Shown here piece after piece: positions 26,847-36,419 of a stretch of 64,000 bases of DNA. The stretch spans positions 3,464,501-3,528,500 of the forward strand of contig NZ_RHJS01000002.1 of assembly GCF_003885045.1 (NCBI RefSeq), written 5' to 3'. Origin of the DNA: Schaedlerella arabinosiphila. Its GTDB lineage: Bacteria; Bacillota; Clostridia; Lachnospirales; Lachnospiraceae. The translations under genes and the position numbers were made by a program. Position 1 is the stretch's first letter. Every line of letters begins with the position of its first letter. The notes beneath the pieces are model-generated. The model saw only the letters and a list, made by a program, of their open reading frames with translations, had not been told where the DNA came from and made no database searches.

Positions 26847-27213
26847 CAAAAAAAGACTTCATCCCCTCCAAAAAAGGGACGAAGTCATAATCCGCGGTAC
26901 CACCCTGATTCCCATGGTTTCCCATGGGCGCTCTGTCCTTGTGTAACGTACAACCTACGGCATTCCCTACTTTCCAAAGCCGAAGGCTTCGCTGCCTCTG
27001 CCCCGTCTCAACGGCGGACGCTTTCATACAGCGGTTCAGGAATACAGCTCGCGTGGGAAATTCGATCGTCATCTGAACTAAAGAGAACTTTCAGCCGGTG
27101 ATTCTCTCTCTCTGATAGAAAATGAGTCTCTACTCTGCACGGTCATTGCTTTTACTGTCCATTTATAATCATATATACACATCTCGGATATCTGTGCACT
27201 GCCTCAACAGATA
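26847..27213 (-). promoter_or_regulatory. T-box leader of pheST
   Basis: The T-box sequence TGGTACCGCGGA (26891-26902 on the minus strand) is followed by a terminator (GACTTCGTCCC, loop, GGGGATGAAGTC, seven Ts; 26847-26886). Upstream are stem I features (AGCAATGACCGTGCAGAGTA, near 27135). Uncharged tRNA-Phe should stabilise the antiterminator and turn on pheST. The specifier should be UUC; several TTC triplets occur in the right region and I could not fix which one is used. Confidence 0.93.
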
Positions 27214-27220
27214 CCCTATT

Positions 27221-27248
27221 ATTTTAACATAGGAAACTTGAATGTCAA
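27221..27248 (-). promoter_or_regulatory. Promoter of the T-box/pheST transcript
   Basis: -35 TTGACA (27243-27248) and -10 TAAAAT (27221-27226), 16-bp spacer, minus strand. A start near 27213 gives a ~470-base leader before pheS. Confidence 0.75.
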
Positions 27249-27281
27249 TACCCATTATAACATTTCGCTGATCTGCAGCAA

Positions 27282-27307
27282 GTGCACGACACCGTGTGAA
27301 CAGTAAC
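27282..27307. repeat. Partial copy of the dispersed repeat
   Basis: GTGCACGACACCGTGTGAAC followed by AGTAAC, the half-element shared with 16420-16443 (opposite direction) and 39488-39513. It lies between the fabT gene and the pheS promoter. Confidence 0.7.
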
Positions 27308-27348
27308 GATCTGCCGTCTCTTTATATCAGCTTATATAAATCTGTATC

Positions 27349-27810
27349 TCAATCCGCCATCCGCTCCTGATCTTCCTCGTAATTCCTGAAAAATACAGCA
27401 AGCCCGTTTAATGTTTTTGCCAGAAGCGGCAGCTCTCCTTCGTTCAGATTCGCAATTGCGGCATTGGTCATCTGGCGGTGAAATCTCTCGTGATGAAAAT
27501 ACGCCTTTCTTCCTTTATCCGTCAGGCTGATGTATACGACACGGCGGTCCTGGTCGCACCTCCTGCGCTCTGCGTAGCCCTTCTTTACCAGGCTGTTCAT
27601 GGAGGTCGTCAGCGACCCTGCAGTGATCTTTAACTTCCTTGCAACAGCGGACATCGTACTGTCGTCCCCAAGACCGATGGCTTCTATAATATGCATGTCG
27701 TTGTTGCTGATATCCCGAAATTCATCTGTGATGATCGCTTTCTCTTCAAGCTCCAGAATTTCATAAAATAAATTTACCAGAATATCGTTGATTGTTTCAT
27801 ATGCATCCAT
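27349..27810 (-). CDS. fabT: MarR-family regulator of fatty-acid synthesis (FabT-like)
   Basis: 153 residues from the ATG at 27810. The winged helix covers about residues 40-110 (ISNNDMHIIEAIG, STMSAVARKLKITAGSLTTSM, DRRVVYISLTDKG). FabT proteins repress fabH-led operons when bound to long-chain acyl-ACP. Here it is the last gene of the operon instead of the first as in streptococci. A FabT-type palindrome lies before fabH (38911-38926), which supports the name. Confidence 0.82.
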   Translation of the reverse strand: MDAYETINDILVNLFYEILELEEKAIITDEFRDISNNDMHIIEAIGLGDDSTMSAVARKLKITAGSLTTSMNSLVKKGYAERRRCDQDRRVVYISLTDKGRKAYFHHERFHRQMTNAAIANLNEGELPLLAKTLNGLAVFFRNYEEDQERMAD

Positions 27811-27888
27811 AGTATCCCTCGCTTCTTTCCGGAATTTTACCGCAGGTCTGTCCTTCATACCTGTAATCGGAAACAATGCGCCGTTTGT

Positions 27889-28944
27889 CTATTTCCCATT
27901 GGGAAACAGCGACTCCACCACTTCCCGCACCGTCTCGATGCGTTTTGCCCGATACGCCTTCGCCCCGCAGAATAATAACGCTTCTTCTATTCTTCCCCTT
28001 GCCGCGGCAATCAATGCATCCGTAATGCAATAGGGGATTTCCGCCGGATTGCATTTTGCCAGGCAGCCATGGCACGGTGTATGGGGAATTTTCTCTCCCA
28101 GCATAACACGTTTCATGAAAGGATTCATGATGGCCCTCCCCGGCATTCCCACCGGACTTTTGACAAGGACGATGTCCTCCTTCGTCGCGCGCAGATAGGC
28201 TTCCTTATAGCGGTCGTCTGCGTCGCATTCTTCAGTCGTCACAAACCGGCTGGCAACCTGTACGCCGTCCACGCCGGCCGCAATCACGCGCTTTACATCC
28301 TCCCGGTCATAGATCCCGCCTGCCGCCGCTACGGGGATCTTCTTTCCATATTTCTCTTCGTATCCCCGTACGACCTCCAGTATCCGCCTGATTTCTTCCC
28401 GGTAATCCAGGGACGCATAGCGTTCCAGGGCTTCCCGGTCGAATCCCAGATGCCCGCCTGCCTCCGGCCCTTCGATCACCACCAGGTCTGCCGTCTGCCG
28501 GTATTTCCTGTCCCAGTATTTCAAAATGACCTTTGCCGACTTTTCGGTGGAGACGATGGGGGCGATCTTCGTCCTGCTGCCCTGCGTCAGCCGCGGAAGC
28601 TCTGTGGGAAGGCCCGCTCCGGAGATAACCAGATCCGCCCCTGCAGAAACGGCAGCCTTCACATGGGCCTCATAATCCCGGAGGGCAACCATGATATTGT
28701 ATCCGATGATCCCGTCCGGGGAAATCTCCCTGGCCCGTTTCATCTCCTGTTCGATGGCCCGGAGATTGGCTTCCCCTGGATTCCGGTCAAAATCCGCTTC
28801 CCGGAATCCGATCTGCGCTGTGGAAATGATCCCCACACCGCCCTGGGCCGCAACCGCTCCTGACAGCCCTCCCAGACTGATTCCGACTCCCATGCCGCCC
28901 TGAATCAAAGGAATCCTTGCCGTTTTATCTCCGATTTTCCACAT
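27889..28944 (-). CDS. NPD/FabK-like FMN-dependent oxidoreductase
   Basis: 351 residues of the nitronate monooxygenase/2-nitropropane dioxygenase superfamily. The N-terminus IPLIQGGMGVGISLGGLSG and the FMN-phosphate motif AAAGGIYDREDVKRVIAAG are clear. The C-terminal Cys-rich part (CHGCLAKCNPAEIPYC) could bind a metal or Fe-S centre and is not in FabK. It is a second family member besides fabK at 36420-37346. Being in the operon suggests a lipid-linked job; the reaction is unknown. Confidence 0.82.
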   Translation of the reverse strand: MWKIGDKTARIPLIQGGMGVGISLGGLSGAVAAQGGVGIISTAQIGFREADFDRNPGEANLRAIEQEMKRAREISPDGIIGYNIMVALRDYEAHVKAAVSAGADLVISGAGLPTELPRLTQGSRTKIAPIVSTEKSAKVILKYWDRKYRQTADLVVIEGPEAGGHLGFDREALERYASLDYREEIRRILEVVRGYEEKYGKKIPVAAAGGIYDREDVKRVIAAGVDGVQVASRFVTTEECDADDRYKEAYLRATKEDIVLVKSPVGMPGRAIMNPFMKRVMLGEKIPHTPCHGCLAKCNPAEIPYCITDALIAAARGRIEEALLFCGAKAYRAKRIETVREVVESLFPNGK

Positions 28945-28980
28945 GGTTTTCTCTCCTCACTGTCTGCTCTCCCGCAAACG

Positions 28981-30714
28981 CTACATCTCCCGGAAACGCT
29001 GGTACCTCTTCCTGGTCAGTTCTTCCGGCCCCATCCCGCAGTAGGTCTCCAAAAATACGGAAACAGCAGATTCCAGCACTTCACACACCGGCCCCATATT
29101 TTCCTCCGTATAATTCTCCGGCTCCGGAACGATCTTCTCTATGATCCTCAGGCTTTTCAGATCCGACGCGGTAAGCTTCATGACCTCCGCCGCCTCATCC
29201 GCCCGCTTGCTGTCTTTCCAGAGGATACTTGCGAAGCCCTCTGGTGAAAGAATGGAATAGACGGAATTTTCCAGCATCCAGACCTCATCTGCCACCGCCA
29301 TGGCAAGCGCTCCGCCGCTGCCGCCTTCTCCGATGATGACAGAAAGGATCGGGGTCTCCAAAGAAGACAGCTCGAACAGGTTTCTCGCGATGGCCTCGCC
29401 CTGTCCCCGCTCCTCCGCTTCCAGGCCGCAGAACGCCCCGGGCGTATCGACAAAGCAAATCACCGGACGTCCAAACTTCTCCGCCTGCTTCATCAGACGC
29501 AGCGCCTTGCGGTATCCGTCCGGAGAGGGCATTCCAAAATTGTGCTCCACGTTTTCCTTCGTGGACTTTCCCTTTGCCTGGGCAATCACTGTCACAGGGA
29601 TTCCGTGAAAATACGCCAGCCCGCCGATGATCGCCGGGTCATCCTTATAATAACGATCCCCATGCAGCTCCATAAAATCCGAAAACAGATGGGAAATGTA
29701 GTCGCCGCCCACAGGGCGTTCCTTCTGCCTGGAGATCTGCACGCTCTCCCACGCATTGCGGACTTTTCCGTATGCCGCAGATTCCACCCCTGCATTTTCC
29801 CATGGATGCGGATTTCCGGTGGAAATTCCCGTTCCGTATTTCTGATTTTTCACCATTTCCCTGGGCGCGCCGGCGTGCATTTTCAGGATCTGGCCCAGCA
29901 CCGCCTTCTGCTCTTCCCGATCTACGATCCGGTCAATAAAACCATGCTCCAGAAGAAATTCCGACCGCTGGAAGCCTTTCGGAAGCTTCTCCCCGATGGT
30001 CTGCTCAATCACACGGGGGCCTGCAAACCCGATCAGCGCATTGGGCTCCGCCAGGATGATGTCACCCAACATGGCAAAGCTGGCCGTCACGCCTCCTGTG
30101 GTGGGATCAGTCAATACGGAGATATAGAGCTGTCCCGCGTCGCTGTGCCGCTTCAGTGCGGCAGAGGTCTTAGCCATCTGCATCAGGGATACAATGCCCT
30201 CCTGCATCCTGGCGCCGCCGGAGCAGGCAAACAAAATCACCGGAAGCTTCTCCCGGGTGGCGCGCTCCACGGCCCGGGTGATCTTTTCCCCCACGGCTTC
30301 CCCCATGCTGGCCATCAAAAATCTGCCGTCGCAGACACCGATCACCGCAGGCTGTCCCTCAATCTCTGCCCTGCCGGTCACTACGGCCTCTTTTAAGCCC
30401 GTCTTTTCCTGCAGCGCCGCCACCTTTTCTTCGTATCCCCTGAACTGCAGCGGATTGCAGGTCACCAGTTCTTCATCCCACTCTTCAAAGGTATCCGGAT
30501 CTGCGATCATCTCGATCCTCCGGCGGGCATGCACCCGAAAATACCCATGGCATTTGGGGCAGATATAGTTTCCTTCCCTCACGTCCTCCGCAATGATCGC
30601 CGCCCCGCATTTATTACATTTTCTGAGCAGCCCTTCCGGCACCTCCGGCCGGGACTCACTGAACGTACTCCGGTTCCGCCTGTTTGTTTTCTTAAACATA
30701 TTCTGAAGCTTCAT
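28981..30714 (-). CDS. accDA: Acetyl-CoA carboxylase carboxyltransferase, fused beta-alpha subunits
   Basis: 577 residues carrying both carboxyltransferase subunits in one chain. Residues ~1-285 are AccD with its four-Cys zinc finger (CNKCGAAI ... YICPKCHG) and GGARMQEG. Residues ~300-577 are AccA with HGDRYYKDDPAI, VDTPGAFCG, and GEGGSGGALA. It moves the carboxyl group from carboxybiotin on AccB to acetyl-CoA, making malonyl-CoA. In most bacteria these are two genes; there is no stop codon between them here. Follows accC. Confidence 0.95.
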   Translation of the reverse strand: MKLQNMFKKTNRRNRSTFSESRPEVPEGLLRKCNKCGAAIIAEDVREGNYICPKCHGYFRVHARRRIEMIADPDTFEEWDEELVTCNPLQFRGYEEKVAALQEKTGLKEAVVTGRAEIEGQPAVIGVCDGRFLMASMGEAVGEKITRAVERATREKLPVILFACSGGARMQEGIVSLMQMAKTSAALKRHSDAGQLYISVLTDPTTGGVTASFAMLGDIILAEPNALIGFAGPRVIEQTIGEKLPKGFQRSEFLLEHGFIDRIVDREEQKAVLGQILKMHAGAPREMVKNQKYGTGISTGNPHPWENAGVESAAYGKVRNAWESVQISRQKERPVGGDYISHLFSDFMELHGDRYYKDDPAIIGGLAYFHGIPVTVIAQAKGKSTKENVEHNFGMPSPDGYRKALRLMKQAEKFGRPVICFVDTPGAFCGLEAEERGQGEAIARNLFELSSLETPILSVIIGEGGSGGALAMAVADEVWMLENSVYSILSPEGFASILWKDSKRADEAAEVMKLTASDLKSLRIIEKIVPEPENYTEENMGPVCEVLESAVSVFLETYCGMGPEELTRKRYQRFREM

Positions 30715-30807
30715 CAGTCATTTCCCTCACATTCTGCCTGCCGGTTCCAAAAAAAAGCGCCGATTACCGGAAGTTTCCCGCGGCCCTGTATCTGTCACGG
30801 CAGTCTC

Positions 30808-32151
30808 TTATCCACGACTCATCTTCTCTATAAATTCAATATCGACATCTCCCGACACAAAATCCGGGTGGTTCAGGATTTCATACTGGTAATCCACATT
30901 GGTTTCTATGCCTTCAATGATCACCTCGCCCAGGGCGCTGCGCATCTTCCGAATGGCCTCTTTCCGGTTCTTGGCATGGACGATCAGCTTCGCCAGCATG
31001 GAGTCGTAATAGGGCGGTACGGTGTAGCCGGAGTAAATCGCAGAATCAATCCGCACGCCTTTTCCTCCGGGAAGGTACATATCCGTGATGGTTCCCGGAG
31101 ACGGGCGGAAGTTCTTCTTCGGATTTTCCGCGTTGATCCTGCATTCCATGGCGTGTCCGATGATCCGCACATCCTGCTGGGCGTAGCTTAACTTCCTTCC
31201 GTCCGCGATCCGGATCTGCTCCTTCACCAGGTCGATGCCTGTCACCCACTCCGTGACCGGATGCTCCACCTGAATCCTGGTATTCATTTCCATAAAATAA
31301 AAATGGTTGTTTTTCTCCAGCAAAAATTCCACGGTTCCGGCATTGGTGTATCCCGCCGCTTTCGCCGCCCTTACAGCCGCTTCCCCCATCTTCGCGCGGA
31401 GTTCCTCAGACAACGCCGCGGAGGGCGCTTCCTCGATCATCTTCTGGTGATTTCTCTGGACAGAACAGTCCCGCTCGCCTAAGTGGATGGTGTTTCCATA
31501 TTGATCCGCCAAAATCTGAAATTCAATATGGCGGGGGTGCTGCACATAGTGCTCCAGATACATGGTGCCGTCCCCGAACGCCATCTGCGCCTCTTTCTGT
31601 GCCGTTTGAAAGCTGGCCTCAAATTCCTCCGGGGTCTCGGCCACACGCATGCCCTTTCCTCCGCCTCCAAGCGCCGCTTTCACGATCACCGGATAGCCGA
31701 TCTCCCGGGCAAGGGCTGCCCCTGCCTCCGCGTCCGTCAGCGGCTCCGTGCTTCCTGGCACCACCGGCACGCCTGCGGCGATCATGGTATTTCTGGCTTC
31801 CTGCTTGTTTCCCAGTTTGCGGATCACCTCGGAACGGGGGCCGATAAATGTAATATTACATTGTTCGCACAATTCGGCAAACCTGCTGTTTTCTGAAAGA
31901 AACCCAAAGCCCGGATGGATCGCGTCCGCGCCGGAAACGATGGTGGCGCTGATGATCTGCTCCATACTCAGGTAACTCCCGGCCGAAGGCGCAGGCCCGA
32001 TGCAGATCGCTTCATCCGCGAGCTGGGTATGCAGCGCCTCCCGATCTGCTTCTGAATACACCGCCACCGTCTCAATCCCCATTTCCCGGCAGGCGCGGAT
32101 GATCCGCACGGCAATCTCTCCCCGGTTGGCAATCAATACTTTTCCTATCAT
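30808..32151 (-). CDS. accC: Acetyl-CoA carboxylase biotin carboxylase subunit
   Basis: 447 residues from the ATG at 32151 (MIGKVLIANRGEIAVRII). The ATP-grasp domain shows KAALGGGGKGMRVA and MNTRIQVEHPVTEWVTGID. It carboxylates the biotin on AccB using ATP and bicarbonate. Normal length; 30 bases after fabZ. Confidence 0.97.
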   Translation of the reverse strand: MIGKVLIANRGEIAVRIIRACREMGIETVAVYSEADREALHTQLADEAICIGPAPSAGSYLSMEQIISATIVSGADAIHPGFGFLSENSRFAELCEQCNITFIGPRSEVIRKLGNKQEARNTMIAAGVPVVPGSTEPLTDAEAGAALAREIGYPVIVKAALGGGGKGMRVAETPEEFEASFQTAQKEAQMAFGDGTMYLEHYVQHPRHIEFQILADQYGNTIHLGERDCSVQRNHQKMIEEAPSAALSEELRAKMGEAAVRAAKAAGYTNAGTVEFLLEKNNHFYFMEMNTRIQVEHPVTEWVTGIDLVKEQIRIADGRKLSYAQQDVRIIGHAMECRINAENPKKNFRPSPGTITDMYLPGGKGVRIDSAIYSGYTVPPYYDSMLAKLIVHAKNRKEAIRKMRSALGEVIIEGIETNVDYQYEILNHPDFVSGDVDIEFIEKMSRG

Positions 32152-32181
32152 AGTCTCTCCTTCATTCTGCTGCCTCAACAC

Positions 32182-32610
32182 TTATCCTACCATAAAGGAC
32201 AGCTCCCCGCTGGCAACCACCTTTCCGTCCACAGTGGCTACCGCGTCTCCCACGCCATAGGGGCCTTTTTGCTTGATGATCTTTGTCTCAAGCCGCAGCT
32301 TGTCGCCGGGACGTACCATTCCTTTAAACCTGCATTTCTGGATTCCTCCGAAAAAGGCGATCTTGCCTTTGTGCTCCGGCATACTTAAGATCGCCACCGC
32401 GCCCACCTGGGCCAGCGCCTCCACGATCAGGACTCCCGGCATCACCGGCTCTCCCGGAAAATGCCCGGCGAAAAAATCCTCCCGGTATGTGACGCATTTA
32501 TAACCGACGGCATACTGTCCCGGCTCATAGTCTTCAATTTGATCAATCAGCAGAAACGGATGCCGGTGCGGGATGATCTCCATAATCTGCTTTGTATCCA
32601 GACGATTCAT
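32182..32610 (-). CDS. fabZ: 3-hydroxyacyl-ACP dehydratase
   Basis: 142 residues from the ATG at 32610 (MNRLDTKQIMEIIPHRHPFL). The catalytic His is in PHRHPFLLID and the Glu in VLIVEALAQVGA. It dehydrates 3-hydroxyacyl-ACP in chain elongation. No FabM or FabA partner is visible here, so the unsaturated-chain route is not shown. Confidence 0.96.
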   Translation of the reverse strand: MNRLDTKQIMEIIPHRHPFLLIDQIEDYEPGQYAVGYKCVTYREDFFAGHFPGEPVMPGVLIVEALAQVGAVAILSMPEHKGKIAFFGGIQKCRFKGMVRPGDKLRLETKIIKQKGPYGVGDAVATVDGKVVASGELSFMVG

Positions 32611-32699
32611 ATTCTTTTCTCTTCCTTCCCTTTGTTCCCGCGGTTGGCGCACTCCCACACGGAACACGCAAAACACGGGGATCTGTACATCCTGTATTC

Positions 32700-33182
32700 C
32701 TACCGGATGATGAACAGCGGCTGTCCGTATTCCACCGCTTTTCCGTTCTCTGCCAGAATCTTCACTACCTGGCCGCTAAAGTCGCTTTCAATCTCGTTCA
32801 TCAGCTTCATTGCCTCCACGATGGCAAGTACCTGTCCTTTTTTCACCTGATCCCCCACCTTTACATAGGCTTCTGCGTCCTCTGCAGGAGCCGCGTAAAA
32901 GGTTCCTACCAGCGGCGAGGTTACCACCTGCCCGCCTTCTGTATCCAGTGTGCTCTCTGCGGGAGCCGCCGCTTTTTCGTCAGCTTTCCCTTCTATGCCC
33001 CCGGTCTGCGTCTCCACTTTTACAGCGGTTTCCATACAGCGCGTGGAAACTGCCGCCCCATCCGCAGATCCGTCCACCACTTTTTTCATGGCGATCTTCA
33101 CTCCGCCTTCTTCATATTTAAACTCTGTCAGGGATGAGACTGATACAGCGTCTACCAATTGCAATACCTGTTCAAACTTCAT
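32700..33182 (-). CDS. accB: Biotin carboxyl carrier protein of acetyl-CoA carboxylase
   Basis: 160 residues. The N-terminal helix (MKFEQVLQLVDAVSVSSL) is followed by an Ala/Pro-rich linker (~55-85) and the biotinyl domain with the biotin Lys in VEAMKLMNEI. Carries CO2 from AccC to the fused AccDA. Confidence 0.96.
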   Translation of the reverse strand: MKFEQVLQLVDAVSVSSLTEFKYEEGGVKIAMKKVVDGSADGAAVSTRCMETAVKVETQTGGIEGKADEKAAAPAESTLDTEGGQVVTSPLVGTFYAAPAEDAEAYVKVGDQVKKGQVLAIVEAMKLMNEIESDFSGQVVKILAENGKAVEYGQPLFIIR

Positions 33183-33197
33183 TCTGTCACCTCATAT

Positions 33198-34433
33198 TCA
33201 CTGTACTTTTTTGAGCAGCAATGTGGCATTGTGCCCGCCGAACCCAAGGGAGTTACTCATACAGATATTGACTTCCTTTTCCACCGGCGCGCCGATGGCA
33301 TAATTCAGGTCGCATTCCTCGCCTGCCTCTGACGTCCCCACGGTCTGATGGATGAAGCCGTCCTGCATGGTCTTCACGCAGACCACGAACTCCACGCCTC
33401 CTGCCGCGCCCAGCAGATGCCCGATCATGGATTTCGTGGAATTGACAACCGTCTTTTTGGCCGCTTCCCCCATGGCGTACTTGATGGCCCTTGTCTCATA
33501 CAGGTCGTTGTAAAATGTGCTGGTTCCATGGGCGTTGATGTAGTCTACGTCCTCCGGAGCCACGCCGGCTTCCTTCATGGCCAGCTTCATCGCCATGCCT
33601 GCGCCTTCGCCGTCCTCCGCAGGGGAAGTGATGTGGTAGGCATCCCCTGTACAGCCGTATCCCGCCAGCTCCGCGTATATATGGGCTCCGCGGCGTTTCG
33701 CGTGCTCCAGTTCTTCCAGCACCACGATCCCGGCTCCTTCGCCCAGGACGAATCCATTTCTGTCTTTATCAAATGGAATCGAAGCCTTAAGCGGGTCCTC
33801 GGTTTTGGACAGCGCCGTCAGCCCGGTAAATCCGGCCACACCCGTAGGGCAGATACAGCTCTCCGTCCCGCCTGCCAGCATGATATCCGCGTCTCCGTAC
33901 TGAATGGCCCGGAATGCGTCTCCGATGCAGTTGGTTCCGGTGGCGCAGGCCGTCACCACGTTGGTGCATTTTCCTTTCAAACCAAGCTGGATGGATACGT
34001 TTCCTGCCGCCATGTTGGAGATCATCATGGGCACCATCAGCGGATTCACACGGGAAGGTCCCTTTTCCACGATCCTGGTGTAGTTGTCCTCCACCGTTTT
34101 CAGGCTTCCGATCCCGGAGCCGATGATCACTCCCGCACGGTAGGGGTCTTCCTGCGCCAGGTCAATGCCTGCATCCGCAAAGGCTTCCTTTGCCGCAGCA
34201 ACCGCATACTGCGAAAAAAGTTCCATCCGCTTTGCCGATTTAAAATCCAGCCTCTCCTTTGCCACAAAGCCTTTTACCTCTGCCGCGATCTTCACTTCAT
34301 ATCCGGATGCATCAAATTTTGTGATAGGGCCAATCCCCACTCTGCCCTCCCTGATGCCGTTCCAGAACTCTTCTGCCGTATTTCCGATGGGCGTCACCGC
34401 ACCCAGCCCGGTTACTGCTACTCTTCTTTTCAT
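33198..34433 (-). CDS. fabF: 3-oxoacyl-ACP synthase II
   Basis: 411 residues. The catalytic Cys is in VTACATGTNCIGD (near 163), with the two His in NAHGTSTFYND and GHLLGAAGG. It condenses malonyl-ACP with growing acyl-ACP. Normal length; 15 bases before accB. Confidence 0.97.
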   Translation of the reverse strand: MKRRVAVTGLGAVTPIGNTAEEFWNGIREGRVGIGPITKFDASGYEVKIAAEVKGFVAKERLDFKSAKRMELFSQYAVAAAKEAFADAGIDLAQEDPYRAGVIIGSGIGSLKTVEDNYTRIVEKGPSRVNPLMVPMMISNMAAGNVSIQLGLKGKCTNVVTACATGTNCIGDAFRAIQYGDADIMLAGGTESCICPTGVAGFTGLTALSKTEDPLKASIPFDKDRNGFVLGEGAGIVVLEELEHAKRRGAHIYAELAGYGCTGDAYHITSPAEDGEGAGMAMKLAMKEAGVAPEDVDYINAHGTSTFYNDLYETRAIKYAMGEAAKKTVVNSTKSMIGHLLGAAGGVEFVVCVKTMQDGFIHQTVGTSEAGEECDLNYAIGAPVEKEVNICMSNSLGFGGHNATLLLKKVQ

Positions 34434-34542
34434 TGCCTTCTCCTTTATCGTTGCAAAATTGTAATGCTTCGGAACATCTGTCCGCAGACCCGTCTGCTTT
34501 TTTCCGGATTACCGCTGTCCCGAAATGATTACATAAAACGTT

Positions 34543-35313
34543 TTACATCGCCATGCCGCCGTCTACATGAAGCACCTGTCCGGTCATATACCCGGCGCCC
34601 TTCGATGCCAAAAACAGCGCTGCCTCCGCGATATCCTCCGGCTCCCCGAATTTTCCCAGCGGAATCTGCGCCACTGCGCCTTCCTTCACTTTCTCGGAAA
34701 GTCCTTCTGTCATCTCTGTGTTGACAAATCCCGGCGCGATCGCGTTGACCGTGATTCCCCGGCTGGCCAGCTCCCTGGCCGCTGATTTTGTGAGCCCGAT
34801 GATTCCGGCCTTAGATGCCGAATAATTGGCCTGCCCCGCGTTTCCCAGCACACCGGAAACCGAAGAAATATTGATGATCCTTCCGCTTTTCTGCCTGAGC
34901 ATCTGCCTGGACGCAAACCGGATGCAGTTGAACGTCCCCTTCAGATTCGTATTCAGCACCGCGTCATAATCCTCTTCACTCATCCGCATCAAAAGCCCGT
35001 CCCGGGTGATCCCCGCGTTGTTCACAAGGATATCCAGACGTCCGGTCTGCTCCGTCACCGCTTTTAAAAATTCCTCGCAGGCTGCGAAGTCCGCCACATT
35101 GCACTGATATAAAAGGGCTGTTCCGCCCTGTTCTTCAATCTCTGCCTTGACCGCTTCCGCCCGTTCCTTTGAGCCCTGGTAATTGACCGCCACCAAAGCG
35201 CCTTCTGACGCAAGCCGCAGTGCGATGGCCCTTCCGATCCCCCGGGATGCCCCGGTGACTACGGCTGTCTGTCCCTCCAGAAGCCCGTTTCCTGTTCTCT
35301 TCTCATTCTGCAT
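34543..35313 (-). CDS. fabG: 3-oxoacyl-ACP reductase
   Basis: 256 residues, short-chain dehydrogenase fold. Cofactor motif TGASRGIGRAIA, NNAG, catalytic Ser in NISSVSG and Tyr/Lys in YSASKAG. Reduces 3-oxoacyl-ACP with NADPH. Confidence 0.97.
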   Translation of the reverse strand: MQNEKRTGNGLLEGQTAVVTGASRGIGRAIALRLASEGALVAVNYQGSKERAEAVKAEIEEQGGTALLYQCNVADFAACEEFLKAVTEQTGRLDILVNNAGITRDGLLMRMSEEDYDAVLNTNLKGTFNCIRFASRQMLRQKSGRIINISSVSGVLGNAGQANYSASKAGIIGLTKSAARELASRGITVNAIAPGFVNTEMTEGLSEKVKEGAVAQIPLGKFGEPEDIAEAALFLASKGAGYMTGQVLHVDGGMAM

Positions 35314-35373
35314 AAATCCTGCACCATCCTGTCTCTGTCTGAGGTCTGTTCTTATAGATTCTCCGCTGTGCGG

Positions 35374-36297
35374 TTATAACTTTTCCCGGTCTTCCCAGGA
35401 AGCGATGTTGATCACCTTCACATCCCGGCTGATCTTCCGCAAAAATCCTGCCAGCGTTTTTCCCGGACCGATCTCCACAAAGGTGGTCACACCGTCCGCG
35501 ATCATCCGTTCCATGCTCTGCTGCCAGCGCACGGAGGAGGCCACCTGCTCCCGGAGCAGCTTCTTCGTCTCCTGGATGTCCCTCACATATTCCGCCGTCA
35601 CATTGGTCACATAGGGAATACGCAAAGGTGTCAGCTCCGTCTTTTGCAGCACCTGCTCCAGCTTATCCCCGGCTTCCTTCATCATGGGCGAATGGAAGGG
35701 CCCGCTGACCTTCAAAGGCAGCACCCGCTTTGCCCCGGCCTGGGAGAGAACCTCCGATGCCTTTTCCACACCCTGACGGTAACCTGTGATGACGATCTGC
35801 CCCGGACAGTTGTAATTGGCTATGTACACGCCTTCCAGTCCTGCGATGGCCGTCTCGATCTGTTCTCCCGACAGCCCAAGCACCGCTGACATGGCGCCTT
35901 CCCCGTCCGGGACTGCATTCTGCATATAAATGCCCCGTTTCCTCACGGTGGTGACGGCGTCACAGATCTGCATCCCGCCGGCCGCCGCAATGGCACAGTA
36001 TTCTCCCAGGCTTAAGCCTGCCGTCACATCCGGCGCAGGGAGACAATCCTCCAATGCCCCGGCCATTGCCAGGCAGGTCGTCACAAGTGCTGCCTGGGTG
36101 TATTCCGTCTGATCCAGACGGTCGTTTTCCTCAAAGCACAGCGCCGCCATGTCCAGGCCCAGCAGTTCGGACGCCTGATCAAAAATCTCCTTCGCGGCTT
36201 TGCTCTGCTCATAGAAATCCTTTCCCATGCCGCACTTCTGCGCCCCCTGCCCCGGAAAAATCCACGCTGTTTTTTCTGTACTTCCGCTCATATCCAT
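35374..36297 (-). CDS. fabD: Malonyl-CoA:ACP transacylase
   Basis: 307 residues. N-terminal FPGQGAQKCGMG, nucleophile Ser in GLSLGEYCA, and catalytic His in GPFHSPMM. The start MDMSGSTEKTAWIF could also be the second Met. Loads malonyl units onto ACP. Confidence 0.96.
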   Translation of the reverse strand: MDMSGSTEKTAWIFPGQGAQKCGMGKDFYEQSKAAKEIFDQASELLGLDMAALCFEENDRLDQTEYTQAALVTTCLAMAGALEDCLPAPDVTAGLSLGEYCAIAAAGGMQICDAVTTVRKRGIYMQNAVPDGEGAMSAVLGLSGEQIETAIAGLEGVYIANYNCPGQIVITGYRQGVEKASEVLSQAGAKRVLPLKVSGPFHSPMMKEAGDKLEQVLQKTELTPLRIPYVTNVTAEYVRDIQETKKLLREQVASSVRWQQSMERMIADGVTTFVEIGPGKTLAGFLRKISRDVKVINIASWEDREKL

Positions 36298-36419
36298 TCC
36301 TCCCGGTTATCTGCAGCCAATCTGCACAGCAAATTGATTGCCTTCCTGCCCGCCATCCGCAAAGCAGATGTTCCATGCGGGCAATTCCCGTATCTGCTCA
36401 TACCAGACTTCACACCGCC

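Noticed and set aside
26746..27072. N-terminal extension of PheS
   Set aside because: This part is the T-box leader with T-box motif and terminator; the normal PheS start is at 26745.
33348..34724. 458-residue plus-strand frame opposite fabF
   Set aside because: Shadow of fabF; residue make-up is His/Arg/Cys-heavy and shows no motifs.
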